A DNA stretch of 64,000 bases from an uncultured Phocaeicola sp. (GTDB lineage: Bacteria; Bacteroidota; Bacteroidia; Bacteroidales; Bacteroidaceae): assembly GCA_944320845.1 (NCBI GenBank), contig CALUJA010000014.1, forward strand, positions 1 through 64,000, written 5' to 3'. Position 1 is the stretch's first letter, and every line of letters starts with the position of its first letter. The notes under the pieces are model-generated. The model made no database searches. It saw only the letters and a program-made list of their open reading frames with translations, and was not told the origin of the DNA. Shown here piece by piece: positions 36,662-46,284 of the stretch. The translations under genes and the position numbers were made by a program.

Positions 36662-37501
36662 TTAATATTCTTCTTCTGTCGAAACGTATTTGCTTGCATC
36701 CTTATAAATGTCTTCCACCTCGGCAATATACTTGCTTTCCGGGAACTCATTCTTGAACGCATAATATTCATCTATCGTTTCACGCATACGTTCTTCCTTC
36801 TTTTCAAGGACACTTTCTTTTGCCATCCCGTATTTGGCGCGCAGTATCAATATAGACAATTCCTCGCGCAACTTGGTATAAGGATAATCTTTCAGCACGT
36901 TTTGCGCCGTTACCACAGCAGCCAAATAGTTGTTTCCCGTGCTGCTATAGGACGCGTTACCTGAATAAGAGCCCAAATCATAGTATAGCTTGGCCGACAG
37001 ATATTCCTTCTCGACCAATTTGTCCTGTAACTCAAAAATCATATCCTGGGCAATATCCCGGCGCGAACTGCCGGGAAAATACTCCATAAACATCTGCAGT
37101 TCTTCTATTGCCTTATAGGTGCTGCTCTGGTCAAGCCGCGGCTCCGGCGTGTCGAGATAGAGCGCTTTTCCGCTATGGAAGCGTGCCAGCTCCGTATAGG
37201 TACCACGCGGATAAGTGGTGTAATAAGTATTAAAATAGTGGGATGCTGTCACAAAATCACCCTGGTTATAATAAGTCATGGCCAGCATATAGAGAGACTC
37301 CTCGCCGTTTACCGTTCCTTTCAGAATAGGAATCAGCTCTTCCAGTATGGTTGCAGCTCTCGAATTCTGTCCCTTGGCGAAATAACTCTTCGCCGCCTCA
37401 TACTTATATTCGTAGTCTGTGCTCTTCAGCACCTTATTGTACTCTCCGCAAGACGACAAGACGCAGGCGGAAAGAAGCGCCATAGCTATGCTTTTTTTCA
37501 T
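36662..37501 (-). CDS. bamD: Outer membrane assembly lipoprotein BamD
   Basis: Start at 37501 gives MKKSIAMALLSACVLSSC with a lipobox ending in Cys18, followed by GEYNKVLKSTDYEYK. The 279-residue mature lipoprotein is made of TPR-like helices (YYNQGDFVTASHYFNTYYTTYP is one). BamD is the partner of BamA in folding outer-membrane barrels. Longer frames up to 37552 would lose the signal peptide at the N terminus. It heads the bamD-rpoZ run. Confidence 0.94.
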   Translation of the reverse strand: MKKSIAMALLSACVLSSCGEYNKVLKSTDYEYKYEAAKSYFAKGQNSRAATILEELIPILKGTVNGEESLYMLAMTYYNQGDFVTASHYFNTYYTTYPRGTYTELARFHSGKALYLDTPEPRLDQSSTYKAIEELQMFMEYFPGSSRRDIAQDMIFELQDKLVEKEYLSAKLYYDLGSYSGNASYSSTGNNYLAAVVTAQNVLKDYPYTKLREELSILILRAKYGMAKESVLEKKEERMRETIDEYYAFKNEFPESKYIAEVEDIYKDASKYVSTEEEY

Positions 37502-37521
37502 ATCAATCCTATATAGTCGTG

Positions 37522-37553
37522 CAAAATTACTTCTTTCCATGAAATAATACAAC
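37522..37553 (-). promoter_or_regulatory. Candidate bamD promoter
   Basis: On the minus strand TAATTTTG (37529-37522) matches TAnnTTTG; GTTG (37553-37550), one mismatch from TTTG, lies 20 nt upstream. Confidence 0.4.
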
Positions 37554-37651
37554 TGTTGGACTAAAAATTAACAAATGAAATGAACTGATTCACCTAATCC
37601 GCCCCACGTTTCCTCTTGAGCAAACATTTTTTTGCATACGGCAATATTTCT

Positions 37652-38587
37652 TTATCCACGGTCTTTTTCCTTCATCATAAGCATCTGGGCACGGCTCTTG
37701 CTCCGGGTAACCAGAAATACACCCGTAAAGACGAGACAGACTGCCACGACCTTCAGGAAATTGAACGAGTCCATCCCCCAGCAGACCGTAAAGACACTGG
37801 CCACTATGGGCTGGACATAACAATACATGCTTACCACCGTGGGACGCAGGCTGCGCTGTGCCACCGGAGAAAGCAAATAGCTGAAGAACGTTCCGCCCAA
37901 GACAACGAAAGCCATTCCCCCGACCAACTCAAGCGGAATGGAAGTCCAATCAAAGGTTATCAGCTCGCTATAAGAAAACGGGATAATGCAAATCGAAGAA
38001 TATGTAAACATCCATTTCATCAGCGTGATAGGGGAATAACGGCTTATCAAGCCTTTAAACAGCACCAGATAAACAGAAAAGCTCAGTTCGGCCAGCAGAC
38101 AAATGATGTCGCCCCATACATTCCCCACCTGAGACACATCGATACTTTTGTTGCTCAATATCAAAAGCAAGGCGCCGCTTGCTCCGGCAAAGATGCCGAG
38201 CACCTTCTTCCCCGTAACAGGCTCTTTCAAATAGAATGCGGCTATTATCATCGTCAGGATTGGAGTGCTCGTCGTGATGATAGACGCGTCAATCGGCGAA
38301 GTCATGCCCAGGCCGAAAGTATAAAGGCCCTGATTGAAGACGATTCCCAAAAGAGAGGCGAAAAAGAGCTTCAGCATATCCTCGTGCGGAACATGCTCCT
38401 TCTTTGTAAAGAACGAGGCAATCCAGAACAAGACAGCCGCCCCGACGATGCGGACATCCACCATAATGAAAGGAGTAACGGCACTTCCTATAAATACCAG
38501 CTTGGCAACCGGAGACATCAGTCCCCACATCGTGTTGGCCGTAAGCATTGCAGCATGGCCTTTGATTTCGTTTGTTTTCATTTTCAT
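37652..38587 (-). CDS. EamA/DMT family transporter
   Basis: A 311-residue membrane protein with ten predicted spans in two EamA repeats (roughly residues 10-150 and 155-300). GHAAMLTANTMWGLMSPVAK at the N terminus and VYLVLFKGLISRYSPITLMKWMF are family-like. DMT-type exporters move amino acids, nucleotide sugars or other metabolites; no substrate can be named. It is single. A 25-nt spaced -33/-7 pair with TAATTTTG at 38609-38602 lies upstream. Confidence 0.9.
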   Translation of the reverse strand: MKMKTNEIKGHAAMLTANTMWGLMSPVAKLVFIGSAVTPFIMVDVRIVGAAVLFWIASFFTKKEHVPHEDMLKLFFASLLGIVFNQGLYTFGLGMTSPIDASIITTSTPILTMIIAAFYLKEPVTGKKVLGIFAGASGALLLILSNKSIDVSQVGNVWGDIICLLAELSFSVYLVLFKGLISRYSPITLMKWMFTYSSICIIPFSYSELITFDWTSIPLELVGGMAFVVLGGTFFSYLLSPVAQRSLRPTVVSMYCYVQPIVASVFTVCWGMDSFNFLKVVAVCLVFTGVFLVTRSKSRAQMLMMKEKDRG

Positions 38588-38682
38588 CCGATTTTTCCGC
38601 GCAAAATTACGAAAGAAATGAATTGGGTGTTCAGCAAAAACGTATTTCTTACACCGACAAAACTAAGGATAAAGGCGGATTA

Positions 38683-38715
38683 GTTGTGAGATTCCCTTAA
38701 AATTCATTACTTTTG
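38683..38715 (+). promoter_or_regulatory. Candidate acyl-CoA ligase promoter
   Basis: TACTTTTG (38708-38715) matches TAnnTTTG; GTTG (38683-38686) lies 21 nt upstream. The ATG is 43 bp downstream. Confidence 0.4.
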
Positions 38716-38758
38716 CGCGCAAATCCGTGCACATTGTGCAATTTGTAACAAAATAAGA

Positions 38759-40423
38759 ATGGAGATACAAGACAGTTTCATATATCTGATTGAGCAGAGC
38801 ATCCGTACCAACTGGGACCGCGATGCGCTGACAGACTACAAAGGTGCTACGCTGCAATACAAGGATGTAGCACGCAAAATCGAGAAGATGCATATCCTGT
38901 TCCGGCATGCAGGCATCGAAAAGGGAGACAAGATAGCATTGTGCGGACGCAACAGCGCCAACTGGTCTGCCGTATTCCTGAGCATCGTCACGTATGGAGC
39001 TGTCGCGGTGCCCATTCTCCACGAGTTCAAGGCCGACAATGTGCATCATATCGTCAACCACTCGGAATCCAAAATGCTGTTTGTCGGCGACCAAGTGTGG
39101 GAAAACTTCAATGAAGCGGCCATGCCCAACCTTGAAGGAATCATTGAACTGAAGAATCTGGACCTGGTATTCTCGCGCTCCAAGCAGCTTACATACGCAC
39201 GCGAGCATCTTAATGAAGAGTTCGGCAAGAAATATCCCTGCCGCTTCCGGGCCGAACAAGTGTCTTACCGCCGCGAACAGCCGGACGAACTGGCGGTCAT
39301 CAACTATACATCGGGCACCACCGGATATTCAAAGGGAGTCATGCTCCCCTACCGGAGCATCCTTTCAAACGTAGTGCACATCCACAGCAAGGTGGGGCTG
39401 CAGGCGGGAGAACGTATCGTATCCATGCTTCCGTTAGGGCATATATTCGGACTGGTATTCGACTTCCTTTACGGCATCACCGTGGGAGCACACTTATGGT
39501 TCCTGACCCGCATGCCAAGCCCGAAGATTATCGCCGAATCGTTTGCCGAAATCCGTCCGCGGGTCATTGCCTGCGTACCGCTGATTGTGGAAAAAATCTT
39601 CAAGAAGAATATCCTCCCCAAAGTAGACAACAGATTAGGCAAGCTTCTGCTTAACCTGCCCATCATAAGCGACCGCATCAAGGCCGAAATCCGCCAGAAA
39701 GCGATGGAGGTGTTCGGAGGAAACTTCATTGAGATAGTTATCGGCGGAGCGCCTTTCAATGCCGAAGTGGAAGCATTCCTCCGGAAAATAAACTTTCCCT
39801 ATACCATTGCCTACGGCATGACCGAATGCGCCCCGCTCATCTGCCACAGCCGCTGGGACGAAATACAGTATACTTCATGCGGAAAGACCGTATCCAACAT
39901 GGAGACCAAAGTGCTTTCCCCGCAGCCTGAAAGGATTCCGGGAGAACTGGTATGCCGGGGGATGAACGTCATGCTCGGTTATTACAAGAATGAGGAGGCA
40001 ACACTCCAGACCATCGACAAGGAGGGATGGCTGCACACCGGAGACATGGCCGTAAAAGATGAAGACGGAAACATTTTCATCAAAGGCAGATGCAAGAACA
40101 TGCTCCTTTCTTCGTCGGGGCAGAACATTTATCCGGAAGAAATCGAGGCACGGCTCAACAACATGCCCTTTGTCAACGAATCGCTGGTCATCATGAAAGA
40201 CAGCAAACTCATCGCTCTGGTCTATCCGGACAATGATGAAGCGTTTGCCCAGAACATGACCAAGACGCAGCTTGAAGCCGCCATCGAGACAAACCGCACA
40301 GAGCTGAACAAGGTTCTGCCGGCGTACTCCCAGATTTCCCGCATAAAGCTTTATCCGGAAGAATTCGAGAAAACGGCCAAAAAGAGCATCAAGAGATTCA
40401 TGTATCAGGACATCAAGGACTGA
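38759..40423 (+). CDS. AMP-forming long-chain acyl-CoA ligase
   Basis: A 554-residue ANL-superfamily enzyme: P-loop INYTSGTTGYSKGVML near residue 180, AYGMTECAP near 350 and the LHTGDMAVKDEDG hinge near 425, plus the C-terminal lid with the ligation lysine in EKTAKKSIKRFMY. It activates a fatty acid as acyl-AMP, then acyl-CoA. The exact chain length is not readable. The stop lies inside the 3' end of lipB, an 11-bp convergent overlap. Confidence 0.9.
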   Translation: MEIQDSFIYLIEQSIRTNWDRDALTDYKGATLQYKDVARKIEKMHILFRHAGIEKGDKIALCGRNSANWSAVFLSIVTYGAVAVPILHEFKADNVHHIVNHSESKMLFVGDQVWENFNEAAMPNLEGIIELKNLDLVFSRSKQLTYAREHLNEEFGKKYPCRFRAEQVSYRREQPDELAVINYTSGTTGYSKGVMLPYRSILSNVVHIHSKVGLQAGERIVSMLPLGHIFGLVFDFLYGITVGAHLWFLTRMPSPKIIAESFAEIRPRVIACVPLIVEKIFKKNILPKVDNRLGKLLLNLPIISDRIKAEIRQKAMEVFGGNFIEIVIGGAPFNAEVEAFLRKINFPYTIAYGMTECAPLICHSRWDEIQYTSCGKTVSNMETKVLSPQPERIPGELVCRGMNVMLGYYKNEEATLQTIDKEGWLHTGDMAVKDEDGNIFIKGRCKNMLLSSSGQNIYPEEIEARLNNMPFVNESLVIMKDSKLIALVYPDNDEAFAQNMTKTQLEAAIETNRTELNKVLPAYSQISRIKLYPEEFEKTAKKSIKRFMYQDIKD

Positions 40424-41075
40424 CATGCAGCAGCATCCTGACGGCAGACTCTAACCGCGCGGCCACTTCCTCCATGGCAAGCGGCCGCCCCAGTTCGCGG
40501 GAAAGCGAGGTTACCCCCTTGTCGGTGAATCCGCACGGGTGGATATAGCTGAAATACCGCAGGTCTGTATTGACATTGAGAGCCAATCCGTGCATGGTCA
40601 CAAAGCGGCTGCTCCTTACCCCTATCGCACAAATCTTGCGCTCCTGAGGCATACCGACGTCCAGCCATACGCCCGTCGCACCCTTTACGCGGCCCGCCTC
40701 TACGCCATACGAGGCACAGACCCGGATTACAGCTTCCTCAAGCAGACAGATATAGTCTTTCAGTCCCAGATGATAGTCTTCCAGATTCAGGATGGGATAG
40801 CACACCAGCTGGCCTGGCCCGTGATAAGTGATGTCTCCCCCCCGGTCGATGCGGAAAAGCTCGGCACCTATCTGGCGCAGGCGGGCTTCATCGAGCAGCA
40901 GATTGGAATCCTTCCCGTGCTTTCCCAACGTATACACATGCGGATGCTCGCAGAATATCAAACGGTTCTCATAAGGAAAGGAGGACTGTCTGGCATCAAC
41001 CAGCGCTTCAAACAGGCGCTTCTGCCGCATCCACGCTTCCTGATAGGGAACAAGCCCCCAATGTTCGGTTTTCAT
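40413..41075 (-). CDS. lipB: Lipoyl(octanoyl) transferase
   Basis: LipB moves octanoyl from acyl carrier protein to the lipoyl domains of dehydrogenases and GcvH. The 220-residue protein has RGGDITYHGPGQLVCYPI, the catalytic lysine motif KICAIGVRSS, MHGLALNVNTDL and the catalytic cysteine in HPCGF. It is convergent with the acyl-CoA ligase (11-bp overlap). gcvP, whose system needs lipoylation, lies 2.3 kb away on the other strand. Confidence 0.96.
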   Translation of the reverse strand: MKTEHWGLVPYQEAWMRQKRLFEALVDARQSSFPYENRLIFCEHPHVYTLGKHGKDSNLLLDEARLRQIGAELFRIDRGGDITYHGPGQLVCYPILNLEDYHLGLKDYICLLEEAVIRVCASYGVEAGRVKGATGVWLDVGMPQERKICAIGVRSSRFVTMHGLALNVNTDLRYFSYIHPCGFTDKGVTSLSRELGRPLAMEEVAARLESAVRMLLHVSP

Positions 41076-41103
41076 ACACTTTTTAGCTTAAAGATTCCAC
41101 GAG

Positions 41104-41111
41104 CAAAGATA
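41104..41111 (-). promoter_or_regulatory. Candidate lipB -7 box
   Basis: TATCTTTG on the minus strand, 29 bp upstream of lipB; a plus-strand TACATTTG (41133-41140) serves the divergent lipoprotein gene. Neither has a clear -33 partner. Confidence 0.35.
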
Positions 41112-41186
41112 TGAAAATCCAAGAAGTTTTCCTACATTTGTCTAACGGAAACCGCTATAAGCCTATAAGAAAAAAACATTTGGACT

Positions 41187-42053
41187 ATGAAGAAAAATAT
41201 TTTTTTACGTGTTGCAATCGTCCTATGCTCCGTTATTAGCTTTATGACAACAGGATGCATCGAAAAGAAACAAACTGCCGGAAAGCCTGCCATCACAAGC
41301 ATACAGGCAGACACCACCGTCAGCCTCAAGCCAGACATTGACCAGTCTCCGACATGCCAGATACATCTCGACTTCATGTACCTGAAACCTTATTCAGAGA
41401 CCGATTCCGTTTCGCGGAGAATCAATGCAACGCTGCAGAAGACCTTTTCCGAAGGAAAGCTGGCAGGACTTTCTCCCGAAACATTCATTGACTCCGTCAG
41501 GCAGAGATATATTTCGGGATACAAGAGCGACTTGCTGAAATATTATGAAGCCGACATCCACAACAAAGTGTCCGCTGAAGACATCCCGCAGTGGTATAAT
41601 TACGAATATGAGATAACGAGCGAACTGAGCGCCGGCCGCAACAGCATCTGGAACTATCAGGTCACAACCTTCCAAAACACGGGAGGAGCCCATCCCAACA
41701 CATGGGGAAAATGGGTGAACATCGACCCGGAAACGGGAAATGAACTGACCCGGGAAGAAGTGTTCGCGGCAGATGCAGAGAAAAGCATCTGCAATCTCAT
41801 CCTCAAGCAACTGACAAACGAGGCGAACACGCGTCTGGAAACAGACACTATCAGCAGCATGGAAGGTCTGCACGCCGCAGGAATCCTGCTTGACACGGAC
41901 TTATACATCCCCGACAACTTCCTGCTGAAGGAAGACGGCGTCACCTTTTTGTACAACCGCTATGAAATCGCCCCTTATTCGATGGGAGACTTCCAGCTGA
42001 CCGTACCCTATGCGGAAATAGAAACCTTTTTACAGAACAGACAACACCAATAA
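41187..42053 (+). CDS. DUF3298 lipoprotein
   Basis: A 288-residue lipoprotein: signal ending MTTGC with lipidated Cys24, then a DUF4163-like segment and a DUF3298 domain (about residues 195-285, ELTREEVFAADAEKSICNLI and EIAPYSMGDFQLTVPY). The combination resembles RsiV-type extracellular domains that bind lysozyme or peptidoglycan, but no anti-sigma part is present. It probably faces the periplasm. It starts rsmG and the hydrolase run, 10 bp ahead of rsmG. Confidence 0.85.
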   Translation: MKKNIFLRVAIVLCSVISFMTTGCIEKKQTAGKPAITSIQADTTVSLKPDIDQSPTCQIHLDFMYLKPYSETDSVSRRINATLQKTFSEGKLAGLSPETFIDSVRQRYISGYKSDLLKYYEADIHNKVSAEDIPQWYNYEYEITSELSAGRNSIWNYQVTTFQNTGGAHPNTWGKWVNIDPETGNELTREEVFAADAEKSICNLILKQLTNEANTRLETDTISSMEGLHAAGILLDTDLYIPDNFLLKEDGVTFLYNRYEIAPYSMGDFQLTVPYAEIETFLQNRQHQ

Positions 42054-42063
42054 AAAGAGAAAA

Positions 42064-42690
42064 ATGGAGATTATCTTGAAATATTTCCCCGAACTGAGCG
42101 ACACGCAGAAAGCACAGTTTTCCGCCTTGTATGATTTATATGCAGACTGGAACAGTAAGATAAATGTCATTTCACGGAAAGATATCGCCAATCTGTACGA
42201 GCATCACGTGCTCCACTCGTTGGGAATAGCCAAAGCCATCCGTTTCAAAGACGGTACAGAAGTGATGGACCTGGGGACGGGCGGAGGCTTTCCGGGCATT
42301 CCGCTTGCCATTCTGTTTCCGGAGACACGATTCCATCTGGTCGACAGCATCGGGAAAAAAGTGAAGGTAGCGACAGAAATAGCGCAAAGCATCGGCCTGA
42401 AAAATGTCACGACACGGCATTGCCGCGCCGAAGAAGAGAAGCAACAGTTTGATTTCGTCGTGAGCCGCGCCGTCATGCCTTTGGCCGATTTGCTGAAGAT
42501 AGTCCGGAAAAACATAAAGAAAGAGCAGCGCAACGCCTTGCCTAATGGACTAATCTGCCTGAAAGGAGGAGAACTCGGCAATGAAATCCTTCCGGTGAAG
42601 AACAAAGCCGTATTATACGACCTGAAAGACTATTTCGAAGAAGAATATTTCACAACAAAAAAAGTGGTTTACGTAACCATAAATGGATAA
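42064..42690 (+). CDS. rsmG: 16S rRNA (guanine-527-N7)-methyltransferase
   Basis: RsmG (GidB) methylates G527 in the decoding region; its loss gives low-level streptomycin resistance in several bacteria. The 208-residue SAM enzyme has DWNSKINVISRKD, DLGTGGGFPGIPLAI and VSRAVMPL. It lies 10 bp after the lipoprotein gene and overlaps an alternative start of the next gene. Confidence 0.96.
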   Translation: MEIILKYFPELSDTQKAQFSALYDLYADWNSKINVISRKDIANLYEHHVLHSLGIAKAIRFKDGTEVMDLGTGGGFPGIPLAILFPETRFHLVDSIGKKVKVATEIAQSIGLKNVTTRHCRAEEEKQQFDFVVSRAVMPLADLLKIVRKNIKKEQRNALPNGLICLKGGELGNEILPVKNKAVLYDLKDYFEEEYFTTKKVVYVTING

Positions 42691-42703
42691 ATCCCATGCA
42701 GCC

Positions 42704-43342
42704 ATGAAAATCAAGCGATTTGAATTCAACATGTTCCCGGTAAACTGTTATGTGATATCCGATGAAACCGGAGAGGCCGCCGTCATAGACGCCGGATGCT
42801 ATTATCCGGAAGAGCAGCAACGGCTGAAAAGATACATACAAGACAATCATCTGTCGGTAAAGCTGCTTCTGAACACCCACCTGCACCTTGACCACATCTT
42901 CGGCAACGCCTTTATGGTGCGCGAGTTCGGCGTCAGGCCGCAAGCCTGCAAAGACGATGAGTTCCTTTTGCCCCACACGGCCGAACACTGCCGCATGTTT
43001 GGCTTCACAATCAACGAGGAACCCGCTGCCTTGGGCGGATACATCAGCGACAAAGACGAGCTATGCTTCGGGAATACGGTGCTGGAAGCCATACATGTCC
43101 CCGGACACTCACCGGGAGGAATGGTGTTCTACTGCAAAGGCTCCGCCTGTATGTTCAGCGGAGATGTGCTGTTTCAGGGTAGCATCGGACGGTCTGACCT
43201 GGAAGGCGGGAACTTCAACGCATTAAGACGCGGCATCATCGAGCGTCTGTTCGTGCTGCCCGATGAAACCATAGTCTATCCAGGCCACGGCGATGCCACC
43301 AGCATCGGCAACGAAAAGATGAACAATCCTTTTTTCAGATAA
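42704..43342 (+). CDS. MBL-fold metallo-hydrolase
   Basis: A 212-residue metallo-beta-lactamase-fold hydrolase with NTHLHLDHIFGN, PGHSPGGMVFY, FSGDVLF and VYPGHGDATSIG, giving the two-metal ligand set of the glyoxalase-II-like group. MKIKRFEFNMFPVNCYVI is the usual start; an ATG at 42683 overlapping rsmG would add seven residues. The substrate is unknown (thioester, persulfide or lactone are possible). It ends 35 bp before gcvP. Confidence 0.88.
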   Translation: MKIKRFEFNMFPVNCYVISDETGEAAVIDAGCYYPEEQQRLKRYIQDNHLSVKLLLNTHLHLDHIFGNAFMVREFGVRPQACKDDEFLLPHTAEHCRMFGFTINEEPAALGGYISDKDELCFGNTVLEAIHVPGHSPGGMVFYCKGSACMFSGDVLFQGSIGRSDLEGGNFNALRRGIIERLFVLPDETIVYPGHGDATSIGNEKMNNPFFR

Positions 43343-43377
43343 AAACAGATTTTATCCAAAAACCTTAATAAAAAATC

Positions 43378-46227
43378 ATGAAAACAAGAACTTTTGCCGA
43401 CAGGCATATCGGGATAGAAGATAAGGATTTGCCTGTCATGTTAAAGAGAATAGGAGTCGACAGCTTAGACGAACTGATTGACCTGACTATTCCTTCTGAA
43501 ATTCGCCTGAAGTCATCCTTGCCGCTTGCTCCTGCCATGACGGAGCGTGAGTTTGCAGACCACATTGCTTTGCTGGCGGGAATGAACAAACTTTATAAGT
43601 CATATATCGGCACAGGATGGTATGACACGGCAACTCCCGCGGTTATCCAACGTAATGTATTCGAGAATCCGGTCTGGTATACATCCTATACTCCTTACCA
43701 GACTGAAATATCACAAGGCCGTCTGGAGGCGTTGATAAATTTCCAGACTGCCATCTGCGACCTTACGGCAATGCCTCTTGCGAACTGTTCGCTACTGGAC
43801 GAGGCGACCGCCGCAGCTGAAGCGGCAACCATGATGTATGCCCTGCGCAGCCGCGCACAGCAGAAAGCAGGAGCTTCCACCCTGTTCGTCGACCAGGAGA
43901 TATTTCCGCAAGTGCAGGCCGTCATTCATACGCGCGCCATTCCCCAAGGCATGCATATCCAGACCGGCAGCTATAAAGACCTGGAGTTTACTCCAAACAT
44001 TTTTGGATGCATTGTCCAATATCCGAACAACAGCGGCAGCGTGGAAGATTACCGCGACTTTACAAGCCGCGCACACGAAGCAGGATGCAAAGTGGCCGTA
44101 GATGCCGACATCCTTGCACTGGCCTTACTGACACCTCCAGGCGAGTGGAACGCCGACATTGTATTTGGAAGTTCTCAGCGTCTGGGCATCCCCATGTTTT
44201 ATGGCGGGCCTTCGGCTGCATATTTCGCGACACGCGACGAATATAAACGGAACATGCCGGGACGCATCATCGGGCTTTCAAAAGACAAATGCGGACACAC
44301 CTGCTACCGCATGGCGCTGCAAACGCGCGAGCAACATATCAAACGCGAAAAAGCCACATCCAATATCTGCACGGCTCAGGCACTGCTGGCCATCATGAGC
44401 GGTTTTTATGCCGTTTATCACGGAGCCGACGGCATCCGGAATATAGCCTCGTCCATACACAACAAGGCCGTATGCCTTCACAAAGCCCTGACCCGTCTGG
44501 GATACCGGCAGAAAAACGAGTTTTTCTTCGACACGCTTCGCCTTCAGCTGCCGGAACAAGTGTCAAGCGACAAGCTCCGCACGATAGCCTTGAGCAAGGA
44601 AATCAATCTGCGCTACTTTGAAAACGGAGACATCGGCATAAGCATCGACGAGACAACCACCCTGAATGACATGAACCTGCTGCTTGCAGTCTTCAGCATT
44701 GCCGCCGAAAAACCCGTTCACGACATCAGCGAAATACCGGAATCAGCCGCATTCCCCAAAGCTTTGCGCCGCCAGTCCGACTATCTGACCCATGAAATCT
44801 TCTGCAAATACCATACAGAAACAGAGATGATGCGCTATATCAAACGGTTGGAACGTAAGGATATATCGCTCGCCCACTCCATGATTTCGTTGGGGTCATG
44901 TACCATGAAGCTGAATGCCGCCGCCGAAATGCTGCCGCTCAGCAATGCAAAATGGATGAACCTTCATCCGCTCGTACCGGAAGAACAGGCACAAGGGTAT
45001 CTGGCCCTTATACATAATCTGGGCGAACAGCTCAAGACGATTACCGGATTCGAGGGAATCACGTTTCAGCCCAATTCGGGTGCCGCCGGCGAATATACCG
45101 GCCTGCGCATCATAAGGAGTTATCTGGAAAGCATAGGGCAAGGACACCGGCATCTGGTATTGATTCCGGCCTCCGCCCACGGCACCAACCCTGCTTCCGC
45201 TGTCCAGGCCGGCTATGAGACGCTTACCTGCGCATGCGATGAGCATGGAAACGTGGATATAGACGATTTGCGCGCCAAGGCAGAAGCCCATAAAGACGAA
45301 CTTGCCGCTTTAATGATTACCTATCCCTCGACCCACGGCATCTTTGAAGCTGACATCGTAGAGATTTGCAGAATCATACACGACTGCGGAGCACAGGTAT
45401 ACATGGACGGAGCCAATATGAACGCACAGGTCGGACTCACCAATCCGGGTACGATTGGCGCGGACTTATGCCATCTGAATCTGCACAAGACCTTTGCCAG
45501 CCCGCATGGAGGCGGCGGTCCGGGTGTGGGCCCGGTGTGCGTAGCCCGTCATCTGATTCCATTCCTGCCGGGGCATGTTTCGACGGGGAACCCTCAAAAC
45601 GAAGTTTCCGCTTCGCCTTACGGAAGTGCGGGCATTCTTCCCATCACTTATGGCTATATCTGCATGATGGGAGCAACAGGATTAGAACGCGCCACCAAGA
45701 CGGCCATCCTGAACGCCAATTACCTGGCGGCATGCCTGAAAGACTCTTACGGAATCGTTTATCACGGAGCAAACGGATTTGTCGGCCATGAAATGATTTT
45801 GGAATGCCGCAGGATACACGAGGAAAGCGGCATTACAGAAAACGATATTGCCAAGAGGCTGATGGATTATGGCTATCATGCGCCTACGCTTTCATTCCCG
45901 GTTCACGGCACGCTGATGATTGAACCGACCGAAAGTGAAAGTCTTTCCGAACTCGACAACTTTGTCAACTCCATGTCAAGCATATGGAATGAGATAGAGG
46001 AAATCAAGGATGGAAACGCTTCCAAAGAAGACAATGTGCTGATTAACGCACCGCACCCTGAATATGAAGCCGTAGGAAACCAATGGTGCCATACATACAG
46101 CCGCGAAAAAGCCGTATATCCGACAGAAAGCGTGCGTGAAAACAAATTCTGGATAAATGTAGCGAGAGTGGACAATACGTTGGGCGACCGCAAACTGCTT
46201 CCCACCCGCTACGGGACATTTGAATAA
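43378..46227 (+). CDS. gcvP: Glycine dehydrogenase (decarboxylating), P protein
   Basis: The 949-residue single-chain P protein decarboxylates glycine and passes the aminomethyl to lipoylated GcvH. The PLP lysine is Lys704 in NLHKTFASPHGGGGPGVGPV, within the C-terminal half; the N-terminal half (about 1-430) is the inactive paralogous half. SLGSCTMKLNA and PSTHGIFE are family motifs. gcvT and gcvH are not in the window. It ends at a strong terminator shared with convergent PBP1A. Confidence 0.98.
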   Translation: MKTRTFADRHIGIEDKDLPVMLKRIGVDSLDELIDLTIPSEIRLKSSLPLAPAMTEREFADHIALLAGMNKLYKSYIGTGWYDTATPAVIQRNVFENPVWYTSYTPYQTEISQGRLEALINFQTAICDLTAMPLANCSLLDEATAAAEAATMMYALRSRAQQKAGASTLFVDQEIFPQVQAVIHTRAIPQGMHIQTGSYKDLEFTPNIFGCIVQYPNNSGSVEDYRDFTSRAHEAGCKVAVDADILALALLTPPGEWNADIVFGSSQRLGIPMFYGGPSAAYFATRDEYKRNMPGRIIGLSKDKCGHTCYRMALQTREQHIKREKATSNICTAQALLAIMSGFYAVYHGADGIRNIASSIHNKAVCLHKALTRLGYRQKNEFFFDTLRLQLPEQVSSDKLRTIALSKEINLRYFENGDIGISIDETTTLNDMNLLLAVFSIAAEKPVHDISEIPESAAFPKALRRQSDYLTHEIFCKYHTETEMMRYIKRLERKDISLAHSMISLGSCTMKLNAAAEMLPLSNAKWMNLHPLVPEEQAQGYLALIHNLGEQLKTITGFEGITFQPNSGAAGEYTGLRIIRSYLESIGQGHRHLVLIPASAHGTNPASAVQAGYETLTCACDEHGNVDIDDLRAKAEAHKDELAALMITYPSTHGIFEADIVEICRIIHDCGAQVYMDGANMNAQVGLTNPGTIGADLCHLNLHKTFASPHGGGGPGVGPVCVARHLIPFLPGHVSTGNPQNEVSASPYGSAGILPITYGYICMMGATGLERATKTAILNANYLAACLKDSYGIVYHGANGFVGHEMILECRRIHEESGITENDIAKRLMDYGYHAPTLSFPVHGTLMIEPTESESLSELDNFVNSMSSIWNEIEEIKDGNASKEDNVLINAPHPEYEAVGNQWCHTYSREKAVYPTESVRENKFWINVARVDNTLGDRKLLPTRYGTFE

Positions 46228-46244
46228 AACTTTTTCATCCTGAC

Positions 46245-46280
46245 AAAAAGGCCGTTCCCTCCTAAGGGAAACGGCCTTTT
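46245..46280. terminator. Bidirectional terminator, gcvP / PBP1A
   Basis: AAAAGGCCGTTCCCT pairs with AGGGAAACGGCCTTTT (one bulged base) with a tiny loop. It closes both convergent genes; T runs occur on both sides. Confidence 0.85.
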
Positions 46281-46284
46281 GCCA

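Noticed and set aside
37616..38683. 355-residue plus-strand frame opposite the EamA transporter
   Set aside because: The minus-strand gene has ten membrane spans and a promoter; the plus-strand frame is basic and featureless.
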